Part shown: positions 44,392 through 54,566 of the stretch, piece by piece
How the letters are laid out: every line of letters begins with the position of its first letter
Numbering within the stretch: position 1 is the stretch's first letter
Assembly (NCBI RefSeq): GCF_029867415.1
Contig: NC_081186.1
Location: forward strand, 11,044,930 to 11,108,929
Source of the DNA: Vicia villosa
Lineage: Eukaryota > Streptophyta > Magnoliopsida > Fabales > Fabaceae
Length of the DNA stretch: 64,000 nt
Reading direction: 5' to 3'
The notes under the pieces: generated by a model
Told to the model about the DNA's origin: nothing
Seen by the model: the letters and a program-made list of their open reading frames with translations, nothing else
The model's database searches: none
Program-made: the position numbers and the translations under genes

Positions 44392-45537
44392 GTGAATTAG
44401 GATGCCTCCAGATTCCATACACGTAGCCCAGAGAGGTCCACGCTGCACCACCACGCCATCACCGTTAGATCTTCCAGCAAGCCGATCTAACGCTCCCCAG
44501 TTTGCAGGACCACCATAGACCTTCACAAGCTCGCCACACTCAATCGCAGCTAAGTGATATTTCAATTTCTTTTTACTTTTTATTATTACATAGACTCTTT
44601 TTTTTCCTATTTTGTTTAGAACAAAATTGTTTTATCACATAAACCTTGTTTCTTTTTTTATTTTAAACAATTATTTTATTACATAATAATTTTATGATCT
44701 TTTATATTATTTAATCGAAAACTTGTTTTCTCGTAATATCAAATTTTCTTTACAATAATAATTTAATTTCTTAAAACCCTGATTTCTTCATGATCATTAA
44801 TCACTGTTAGGTAGATGTTGTCCATTAACTTAGTATCCTTGTAGTTGTTGGGGACTTTAATACACTAACCTTTCTTTTTCATTCTTAATATTTTCAGGTT
44901 TAATCAAAATCCTCCGACAACGCGCCTTATCAACTAAAAAGCTAAGTTTTCTAATTTTTTATATATTTTTTTTATTTTTAATTACATAATTCTTCTTTTA
45001 CTTATTACCAATGTCTTGTATTTGCCACAAAAAGTTTTCTACCTTTCTCTTCTTTATTTTTCAGGGTTTGCCAAGATCCTCCGACTACGCACCATCAGAG
45101 CTAAGTTTCCAATCCTTATTTTATTTTATATAAATATTATTTTACTTTTTGCCTTTTGCCCAAAATAGGGTTTGCCTCAAATAGTCAATACACTCACCCT
45201 TATTTATCTTCCTCTTAATTTGTAGAGTTGATCAAAGGTTCGAGGAAGATCAAGGCTCAACATAATTATTCATCCCTCTTATTCTTTATTCTTTCTGTCT
45301 TTTAATTTCCCCCATCCCCGCAGGTGTTTATTGTAATAGCGTAGGACATTTATCTTTCCGCCTTTAATTTCTGCTCATGTTTAACTGCGTGGTTAGTAAT
45401 CTTAGGGAGTGCAAGCCTTTAACAGAATAGATAACTAATTACAAGATAAATATCTGAATTAACCACCTGATTGTGCCACACACGCACCTTTAGGGTAATC
45501 CCTCTTGTTGCCTTATACTGTTGCCTCTAAAAGTGTT

Positions 45538-45691
45538 AATAGTCAAAGTCCCTCGATTCCGAGGATACCTAAAGCAATATTGCCTGTCGCCTTCAGAGTT
45601 ATTGAAACTCCCTCGATGCTGCCTTATAAGATGATTGTCCCAAATTGCTAAGGTATCCTCGCATGATGCCTAAATAGATAAAATGACTATT
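45538..45691. repeat. Nested inverted repeat in solo Ogre LTR (42569-46227)
   Basis: Outer arms AATAGTCA and TGACTATT. Inner arms GAGGATACCTAAAGCAAT and ATTGCTAAGGTATCCTC. Confidence 0.85.
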
Positions 45692-48600
45692 ATATCCTTC
45701 CCTTAGACTACCTGCCCTCTTTATGGCAAGGGAAAGTCTTATGGCGAACGATTACTCGATGACCCTTTCAACATCCAATTGAAAGACTTCCTGCCCTCTT
45801 ATGGTATGGATAGATCCTTTCGCCTGAAAAGCTAAAAGAACGTTTTTTTTCAAACTTAGGGAAGTTGCTATTAATTGCTTGCTCAATTCAGAATTCAAAC
45901 TCCTTTTCCCGCTAATTTTCAAAAACTTTTCAAAAGACTACGCTTATTTACAAGCTAAAGTTCTTCTTCAAAGTTTTTACTTTTCACACCTCATTTTCAA
46001 ACATTTCAAACAATACAAAAGTGAGCTAAGCAATTAAGAGCCCATGGATAACCATGGATACAAAGGGTGCCTTACACCTTCCCTTTGTATAACTTACCCC
46101 CCGAACTCAAAATCTTTTTTAAAAGGCATTTTCCTGTTCTTTTAGCCTTTCCAATTAGATAAAATAAAAGTCGGTGGCGACTCTTGCTATCCGCAACATT
46201 TCGATAAAGTCAGTTCATCGTATTACAGAAAGATATAAAGCTATGAAGTTTGGAAATTATAACTTGTGCAAGTCATGCTGCTGGTGGTGGGTCATTTTCA
46301 AATTCATTTTTAAGGAGTGCAAAGCCTCTCATTGGCCTACTACGGGTTCCAATCCCTTAACTTCCATGTCCTCTCTCCATTGATCAAAATATTTGGGAAT
46401 TTAGTTGTGTTTTTGCCAAGTTATGGAGTCTTGAAGTCACATGTCTGAAAACTGTATTTTTGTCAGCGCCATAGTCAAGTCATGCCCAGCCCGTGTCTTG
46501 CATGCAATTAGTCTTGAGAAGCATAAATCCCATACCAATTTCAATGAGCTACAAGCATCATTTCACGAAATCCTCAACATCAATTTGGTTCTATCACATG
46601 TCATGTTTGCATTGAGCTTAGGTTTGTGTTAAGTGATGACCCTTGGCATGAGTTATGTATATTGGAAGTTGGGATATCAACTTGAGACGCACAAGGTTTC
46701 ACATGAGTAACACAAGACTGCGTCAGTACGTATGCTTTCGTATAACTCTGTGTAGCCATGCACTCTTCTGAACATTAGAAGGAACGACTTACTACATATG
46801 TAGCTACTTGTTCACTAAGTTATCAAGAGCTATGTTTCACTACTAGCATCCACACCATAACACAATATACTCCATGCACTCACCTATATAATCTCACAAC
46901 CTTCACAAATTAAAGGACTTCACATAATTATTCTTTTTCAGTTTCAAACCACTCTCTCATCTTCACTCTTTTCACTCTCTCCCTCGCGCTCTCTCATCTC
47001 TCTCCACCATAACCGTTTTTCTAACAAACTCTCCCACCACCATAACAGAAACGGTAACAAACTATAACTACCACAACCACCTTCATCTTCATCATCTTCA
47101 CAAAACTTCACTACCATTATCATCACCGACTTGCAACCTTCATCAACCACCAATCTTCATCACATTCAACTCGAATCATCACCATTGTTGAGTAAGATTA
47201 CATAACAACATCATCATCCTCTTCGACATCTTAATCATCATCACTGCCTCATTCAAAGCTTGGCTTTCACCATTCACATCGTGACCAAGGATCCAAAGAT
47301 TATAGAGCTTTGTTGGGAGGTTTTCGATCCAAGATTCCACAACTCTGAGTTTATTTCTCGGAGGCCTTTGTGTTTTGTTTTGAATCACGTTCATCATCAT
47401 CATCATCAGCAAGGGATGGCGGAGTGAAAAGCATCGACTGCAGCGTTTTCTATCCTTTAAATCCAAGAATTTGTTTCAAGTAAGTAATTCAAAACCTCTT
47501 GACTTAAAAGCATGATGTAGCTGTTTGTTGTGCCCTTTTTGAACGCATGAATCGTGTAATCGAATGTTGTGTGTGATCATGAACACGTTGATGTGCGTTG
47601 TATGTGTTTTGGTTAAGTTCACTTTGAGTTAGGGTTTTGTATATCGCTTCGATAAGGGAGATAGAGGCTTCAAAATTGAAAACTAATGCTATATTTGGAC
47701 TCAGTGCGAAAAACCGAGTCAGATGGTGGTGGAGTTGGTCTTTTCTGGGCGTGATAGGTCGCGGCCACGGTGGAGCACCACCGGAGAAGACAACCGAAGT
47801 GGAATCTCCAGCGTCTATCATTCTCTTTCTCTTTTAATGGCCAAGTTGAGTTGTCAATCGTCCATTGGTCCCATTTCCAATTTTCTTGCCTTATTTTATC
47901 TTCAAATAATGATTGCAACGTGTTGGCACTTGGTGATTGGTCAGGTTTACTATTTTGTCCTTACTGATTTAAATGATGAAGCTGACCCATTGATATCTTG
48001 TTACATGCATTTACCGTTTATTTGTTAAATAAAAACCATATAATAAAGAAAATGATTGCTTGCTGAATCAATAATAAATTGAGATAAAGTGAAACAAAAA
48101 TGGAATTGAGTAATGCAACGAATGGGCTACACGTTTGATTGAGCCATAGTGCCATTGATTTCTGCACCTCCCTGCAATTAAGCCCAAGCGCGCTACAACA
48201 TAAATCCAATGCATTTCATTTTGCTTCTGCACCCCCTACTGACTAAATGAAAAAATAATTAAAAATAGTTCTCTTTTTTTTTTTTTATATTCTTTTGCTT
48301 GATATTTGAATTTTGTTTAAACAAAAATAACAAAAATATTTTTTCTACCATTTAGAATTTTTAGGAATTTTTGTTTTCATTAGATTTTAATCGTTGAATT
48401 TCTTTGAATTTTGATTGGTTCTTGTAATAAAAATGCATAGTTTCTTTTTAGCTTTAATTCATAAAAATAGTCTTAAAAATTAATAAAAAATAGTATTGTA
48501 TTTGTGAATATTTTCCTTTTTAGTTTAGATTTTAATTCTTTCTTTTTGTGAATATTTTCATATTGTGTGAAATGTCTAAAATACCCCTAGTTGTTAAAGT

Positions 48601-48854
48601 TGACTTTAGTCAACTTAAACAACTTTCTTCTTAGTTAACCCTTTAGATTTTAGTTTAGATCTTAAACAGGAACTAGAATAACAATTAGGTTTAGAAATTA
48701 GGCTAGTCCCCCTCTTTCATTCTTTTTCTTTTTACAACATTAAAACACTTAATAAATACTCAAAATAAAATTCCCTTAAAAAATACAAAGAAAACACTTA
48801 AAAAACATTAATAAAAAAGTGAAAATCATTAAATAGGGGATGGAAGCTTGAATC

Positions 48855-48981
48855 TCCCTTGCTTAAGGGAATCATTCGAGTGCTTGGATCTCCCTTGCTT
48901 AAGGGAACCATCCGAGCGTAAGTTCCCAATTTCTAAAAAACACAAACCAAAGGGTAATTCGAATCTCCCTTGCTTAAGGGA
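48855..48981. repeat. Three hairpin repeats in solo type II LTR
   Basis: TCCCTTGCTTAAGGGA occurs at 48855-48870 and 48891-48906 and, with the last base of context varying, at 48966-48981. Each has CCCTT and AAGGG arms around a GCTT loop. In the third copy outer arms TTCGAAT and ATTCGAA add a second perfect stem. Confidence 0.9.
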
Positions 48982-49514
48982 TCCATTCGAAACACCCAAA
49001 CTCTCTTCTGTCTCTCGCCCTCGTGGCATTCTTAAGAACATGTTGAATCCATTCCATAATTAGGCGTGTAAGTCTCCAAAGGTCGAGCATCGTGGAGTGC
49101 AACTTTAACCTCTGTTCACCTAAAAAACACCAAAACATAGAAAATCTTGAGCCGAACTATGATTGCTCTGATTCCTTGAAAAGGATACGTAGGCATTGGG
49201 TCGCAGGGCCTAAGCGAGCACACTTGTAAATAATTCCTTTTTTTCCCCGTGTTTCTTTTGCATTCATTCGCATTTAGGTTTTAGACATTAGACACCCTTT
49301 AGATAGAAACAAACATAGGTGGATACCATCGAGTACGATGGGCGTGAGGGGTGCTAGCACCTTCCCCTTGCGTAACCGACTTCCGTGCCCTATTCTCTGG
49401 TCGAAAGACCTTGTTCTTATTCCGAGTTAGGTTTCTGATATTCCTTTCCCTTATGGGATAAATATATTAGTGGCGACTCTGATCCATTTTTCGCGGTAGC
49501 GACAGGGGTTTCTG

Positions 49515-49742
49515 AAACTACCGGTTCGCGCCACGTACATAGGTTGCGCCGCGAACAGATGGGCAGAATGCCAGGAAGTTGTGATACGCAAAGGTCGCGC
49601 CGCGTACACGTGTTGGCGCCGCGAAGGCGTAACTTTTTCACGCTTCGCGCCGCGTGCAGATGTTTGCGCCGCGAATAGCTTGGTAGAGAGCCAAGGATTT
49701 CTGGGACGCTCAGTTCGCGCCGCGTACCAAGATGGCGCCGCG
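49515..49742. repeat. GCGCCGCG-rich degenerate repeat
   Basis: About eight occurrences of GCGCCGCG or near variants, in pairs such as TCGCGCCGCGTAC then GGCGCCGCGAA, with a spacing of pairs of about 60-75 bp. It is very CpG-rich in an AT-rich neighbourhood and belongs to the type III LTR. Confidence 0.7.
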
Positions 49743-50497
49743 TGCTGTTGATGTTTGTGATATTTTAAAAGTTCAAAGATGCATAACTTTTTAACTGTTG
49801 GTCCGTTTGATATGCCGTGTAGAGCTAAACGAACCTTATAGAATAATCTATATGATGATGATTGATTGGTTGTAGAATGATTAGAATACATGTATACTAT
49901 TCCTTATTGATGATGATGATTGGTGTAAATACGTATATGTTTTCTATATGATGATTGTAATACGGTGAACTGACTTTATTTGAAATGTGCGGTAAGCAAG
50001 AGTCGCCACCGACTTTTATTTTATCCAATTGGAAAAGCAAAAAGAACAGGAAAGACCTTTGAAATATTTTGAGTTCGGGGGGTAAGTTATACAAAGGGAA
50101 GGTGTAAGGCGCCCTTTGCATCCATGGTTATTCATGGGCTCTTAATTGCTTAGATCACTTGTTTGTTTGAATTGTTTGAAGTGTCGTGTGTGAATAGTAA
50201 AAAGATTTCGTTAAGGACTTTAGCTTGTAAATAAGCGTAGCCTTGTTTTGAAATTGTTTTGAAATAGGAGGTGTGAAAAGTATTTTTGAATTTGAATTTG
50301 TTATGAGCAAGCAATTAAGAACTAATTACCCTAAGTTCGTCTTTCTTGTTCTTTAAGTCTTTCGTTTGAAAGGGTCTACCCATACCATGAGAAGGCAGGA
50401 AGTCTTTCAATTGGATGTTAAGGGTCATCGAGAGTAATCGTTCGACATAAGACTGTCCCATGCCATAAAGAGGGCAGGTAGTCTAAGGGAAGGATAT

Positions 50498-50651
50498 AAT
50501 AGTCATTTTATCAGTTTAGGCATCATGCGAGGATACCTTAGCAATATGGACAATTATTCTTTATGAGGCAACCTCGAGGGAGTTTCACTAACTTTGAAGG
50601 CAACAGGCGATATTGCTTTAGGTATCCTTGGAATCGAGGGACTTGACTATT
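50498..50651. repeat. Nested inverted repeat in Ogre-C 3' LTR
   Basis: Outer arms AATAGTCA (50498-50505) and TGACTATT (50644-50651). Inner arms AGGATACCTTAGCAATAT and ATATTGCTTTAGGTATCCT. Confidence 0.88.
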
Positions 50652-51826
50652 TTTAGGCAACACAGTTAAGGCAGCAAAGTGGCAATTAATAGGCAACAGG
50701 CAACAGGAGAGGTTACCCTAAAGGTGTGTGGGTGCAACAATCAAGTGATTCAATTCATATAGTTATCTTTTAATTAGTGATCTAATTTGGTTCAAGGCTT
50801 GCACTCCCTAAGATTACTAACCACAGCAGAAGAAATAAAAGCAGAATGAAAATCCTACGCTATTACAATAAACACCTGCGGGGATGGGGGAATTATAACA
50901 AAAAATAAGAAGGAACAATAATTAATAAAAAAATCTTGAATATCCTGATCTTCCTCGAATCCTTGATCAATCCTCGAACCCTTGATCAACTCTGAAAGTT
51001 AAAAGGCAAACAGATAAGAGTAAGTGTAGGAGGGGTTCATTAACAGTAGAAGTAAACCCTAACTTTATTTATAAGACAAAAATTAAAAGTAAAATTATAT
51101 TTAAATAAAAAAGGATTATAACTTAGCTTTTTTATCTAATGGCGCGTGGCTGGAGAAATAGATAGAAATAGAGGTAATCTTGAAAATTTGCGCAAAGAAG
51201 AGAAGAGGTTAGTGTATGAGTGATCTACAAACCTTAATTTATTAAAAATCTATAAACCCTAGAAAGGTTCTACAAACCTTAATTTATTAAAAATCTATAA
51301 ACCCTAGAAAGGTTCTACAAACCCTACCCCGTTAGGTTCATTCAAGAAAACTTATTATGACCTACAGGGTGGCTGAAAGATGCGTTAATGGATAACACCT
51401 ACCATTGACAGTGATTAGTTATCATGTTAAAATCAGGGTTTAAAGCATTAGAATAACTAATTTAATAAAAGACTAATTATAAACCTAACCCTAATTAATT
51501 AAAATTATCAACTTAAATTAAATTAATTAAAATTATTTGTATATAAAAAAGAGGTTGAAATTCAAAAGAACTAATTAAAATAATTTTTATAAGAAAAAAT
51601 AAACAAAAGGAATAAATAAAAAAGGTTTATGTACTAAATAAATAAATAAAAATTTAAGGGGACTTAGCTTCCGATCAGGTGTCCCAAGCTTCTGGAGTTT
51701 CATGGTGGACTGCTGCCATTTGGTCCTTCAGATTTACTTTGGTGGAAATCCAAGGGCGTGGATCTGGGGGAGTATGGTGAGCGCGCGTGGAGGGGGTATC
51801 ACCGAATCTGCCACAAGCCACTATGT

Positions 51827-51910
51827 AAAAATACATTTTGCACGACCTAGGAATCGAACCGAGGTCTGAAGTGTGAATAATTCCCTCTATTGCCAATTGC
51901 GCTGAGATTG
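51827..51910 (-). other. tRNA-like module in Ogre-C 3' LTR
   Basis: On the minus strand an A box AGCGCAATTGG (51903-51893) lies 32 bp before a B box GGTTCGATTCC (51860-51850), which matches the plant consensus. A T-arm-like stem can be drawn (ACCTCGG with CCTAGGT, one mismatch). Five Ts follow at 51831-51827. It resembles the D and T arms of a real tRNA more than the other three modules do. Confidence 0.55.
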
Positions 51911-53943
51911 TCACTTGTTAAATATATATCAAAAAGTAAATAAATAGGAAAACATATCCGGATCTGTGGAAGTCAAGAGAGTGAGTCAACCGGGGCCCAT
52001 TGTTACGCGTGATGCCCAATAAGAATCGAGAGAGAATTTCATTAGTTTGACTGGCCAATTGCATTCCCCCACGCGTGGAGAGAGGAGTAACGGATCTGCA
52101 CAGGAAAGCGCGCGTTCCCCTCTTTTGAATTCAACCAGCCGGATGACGCCACCTAAGCGTCTTCTTCCTCTTCCAGCCCTGCAAATAAACCAGCTGCGAA
52201 ACTACCAGGAATTTGCTACGATTTGTTTTCGTAGCCGTAAGTTCCAAAATTTAAACCTGTGAATCGTGAGTTAAACGAACGTAAAAAGAGCCCAGATCCA
52301 CTAAACAGGACCTTGCGAATTCAATGGCGGTGGTAGTTTTGACTGAGAGTCCCTGAATCGTGCAAACCGAACCAAGAACTTCTCTTGCCCTAGCCATGGT
52401 GTATGTCACTCCACGCGTCTAAGCTTTGTTCTAGTGGTTCATTACTTCTCTAAACATCATTATAAACTCAACCATATAATCGAAACACATTAAAACATGA
52501 TAATATGAGAGATACGAAATCTTGAATTATGCATGAATATGTCAACCGTGGTATGTGAATTCTAAGCGACTTCATAGGCTATGAATCATGTTTACTTACT
52601 GTACCATACCTTAGGAATGGATTGAGGTGATTGGAATGACTTGAAAGGGGCTGCAATGAGAGATGCAACTTCCACCTATTCTTGGATATTCTCTCTATTG
52701 GAAACCCTAGTTTTCTTATGTTTTTTCGTCCTCCTGGCTTGCTGAATGATTAGGTTTATATATAAGAGTGTATTAGGGTTTTTGAATGGGCTTGGATTGA
52801 GACTTCTTGATGACTTGGAATTTTGAAGAAATCATGATATAAATCTTTCTATTTTTAGGTGATTTTATCCATGGGAAAGCTATCATGTTTTTTGAACACT
52901 CTTGTGATGTTATTTGGGCCTCTGAATGATTAAAACTAAAGCCTCATAATTTATTTCACTATTTTATGATTTTTTATTTATTTATTTTATCATTTAAATG
53001 AATAAAATCCAAATAAATCAAATAAATATCATAAAAACTTGGGAATGAATCTATGGGCTTCTATTTATGTATCAACCATGTTTAAAGTCCAAAACTTGGG
53101 TCCATTAACTTAAAAGTATAAAAATCACCAACTAGGGTTTCAAGCATTTTCCAATTTTTAACCAGCTTTAGCAATGCGTATCTCCCTCATTTTTAATCAT
53201 ATGAAGGTGTTATCATACTTTTTAGAAATCTCAAAGAGTCCTTTAAACACTCCTTTTTGTTTCGTCTTCATTGAAGTTTCCATGTTCACGTACACTTCTT
53301 TGCAAAAAGATGACTTTTTGCAATCTTCTAGAAGGACCTGTAATATTTTGGCTTATATATTCCAAATGAAGCATTTTTGGACTTGGCATGTGAGAGACAA
53401 AGTTGTAGAGAATCAAATTTCCTTCAAGATGAGCTTTGAATGGAAAATTTCTGATGTTCCATGTAGGAGTTATGGCTGGTCAAAGTTCAGTTGACTTTCT
53501 CCTATGAAACCCTAATTTAGAAACTTTTGGAATTGTTGATTTCTGATCTTTCCTTGATGAACCATGATCAATCCTTGATCAAATTGTGAATCATACTTCA
53601 AAATGAGGATGTTGACAAAAAACCGGAAGTTTTGACTGTACTTTGACCACAGTTGCCTTTTAGATCAACCAGTCGATTATCAGTCATTTGGGCCATTGAG
53701 TGAGCAATCTTTTGAATCGGGATTTGAAACTTGGCATGAGGAAAATTTGACTAATATGAGAGGCCATGTAGTCCTCTTGAGGTGTCAGAAGTTCAGATTC
53801 ATTGATTAAATTAGAAACCCTAATTCAGAGGTTGTTGTTTAGGAGAGAGACTGCATGCTTCTTTCTTGTGCGTTTTTGAGAATTTGAAAGTCAGATGGAT
53901 TGAAATATGAATGAATATGTTGGGCAAATTTTGGGGTATGACA

Positions 53944-53956
53944 GCTGCCCCTGTTC
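53944..53956 (-). promoter_or_regulatory. Polypurine tract of Ogre-C
   Basis: Minus-strand ACAGGGGCAGC immediately before the 3' LTR start TGTCATACC. Confidence 0.75.
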
Positions 53957-54239
53957 AATCTTCTTATACCTGAGGATGTAGATTGGCTTGTGTGCCTGTC
54001 GGAATCTGGAGGTAGAAGAGGATTGAACACTAGAATACCAAGAAATTTGCCCTTGCTGATGGTGAAGGGACTTTTTGGAGACGGGCTTGAAGATGCGGTC
54101 CAAGTATTGGAAAAGATATATGAGACGGGCTTAAAGATGCCATCTGATAGATGCCATATAGATGTTGGGAGTGTGAAGTGAATTGATTGTAGTGACTCTA
54201 TTGTCATGAATGTTTTTGAATTGAATATCGGGAATAGAT

Positions 54240-54541
54240 ATGTGACTCTTTTGTCGTGATTCTATTATTGTGACTCAGTTGTCGTGATTCCATTATCATG
54301 ACTCATTTGTCGTGATTTCATTATCGTGACTCAGTTGTCGTGATTCCATTATCGTGACTCAGTTGTCGTGATTCCTTTATCGTGACTCGATTGTCGTGAT
54401 TCTATTATCTTGACTCAGTTGTCGTGATTCCATTATCGTGACTTGGTTGTCGTGATTCTATTATCTTGACTTAGTTGTCGTGACTCCATTATCGTGACTC
54501 GGTTGTCGTGATTCCATTATCGTGACTCAGTTGTCGTGGTC
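54240..54541. repeat. 28-bp tandem array in Ogre-C 3' region
   Basis: About ten and a half units of GTGACTCAGTTGTC plus GTGATTCCATTATC. The two 14-bp halves resemble each other, so the 28-bp unit is itself a diverged dimer. The array ends 25 bp before the CACTA insertion. It lies at the same relative place as the arrays of Ogre-A and Ogre-B, with an unrelated unit. Confidence 0.93.
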
Positions 54542-54566
54542 TTTTCTGAATTGCGTGTCGTGATTA

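Larger units (their letters stand above)
42569..46227 (+). mobile_element. Solo Ogre LTR with perfect target-site duplication GAAAG
   Basis: 3659 bp from TGTCATACCCCAAAATTTTCCC to ATCGTATTACA, flanked by GAAAG (42564-42568 and 46228-46232). TATA box at 43895-43904. A tRNA-like module is at 44321-44391, TAGGTAGATGTTGTCCATTA near 44813 and the nested inverted repeat at 45538-45691. It lies inside the solo type II LTR, so it is the younger of the two. It has no internal sequence, so it is a recombination product. Confidence 0.93.
41756..49504 (+). mobile_element. Solo type II LTR with perfect target-site duplication GGGGT
   Basis: Starts TGTTGCACCCCAAAATTTG and ends GCGGTAGCGACA, flanked by GGGGT at 41751-41755 and 49505-49509. 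The net length is about 4085 bp after removing the solo Ogre LTR at 42569-46227. TATA box TATATAAT at 46885-46892, followed by a CTTCATC-rich leader (46920-47180). Near the end are ATACGTAGGCATTGGGTCGC (49187) and a block around GTACGATGGGCGTGAGGGGT (49333). It is the plus-strand relative of the Ogre-B 3' LTR. No internal element sequence remains. Confidence 0.88.
41159..49955 (+). mobile_element. Unassigned type III LTR (start TGTAACATCC), heavily interrupted
   Basis: Visible parts are 41159-41755 and 49510-49955, about 1.04 kb. It is interrupted by a solo type II LTR (41756-49504) and cut on the right by Ogre-C (49956). The start TGTAACATCCG, a purine-rich transcribed leader (41330-41410), the GCGCCGCG-rich part (49515-49742) and TTAACTGTTGGTCCGTTTGA suggest a Ty3/gypsy LTR of chromovirus (Tekay) style. 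This family call is tentative. It begins right after AAGTAAGTTC of an Ogre LTR, so it inserted there or replaced the last bases of that LTR. Confidence 0.45.
49956..53943 (-). mobile_element. 3' LTR of Ogre-C
   Basis: 3988 bp. On the minus strand it starts TGTCATACCCCAAAATTTGCCC at 53943 and ends CACCGTATTACA at 49956. The likely TATA box (minus TATATAAA) lies at 52756-52764. It contains a tRNA-like module (51827-51910), the LTR motif GGTAGGTGTTATCCATTAACG (near 51390, minus strand) and the nested inverted repeat (50498-50651). Short reading frames in it recur in the other LTR and are not genes. Confidence 0.92.

Noticed and set aside
47040..47470. Ser/Thr- or Met-rich frames in CTTCATC-rich sequence
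   Set aside because: Low-complexity leader of the type II LTR, matched in the other LTR copy at 12540-12720, so not a gene.
54240..54541. CRISPR-like array (28-bp repeats)
   Set aside because: There are no unique spacers; units follow each other directly and vary gradually, and the setting is a plant retroelement 3' region.
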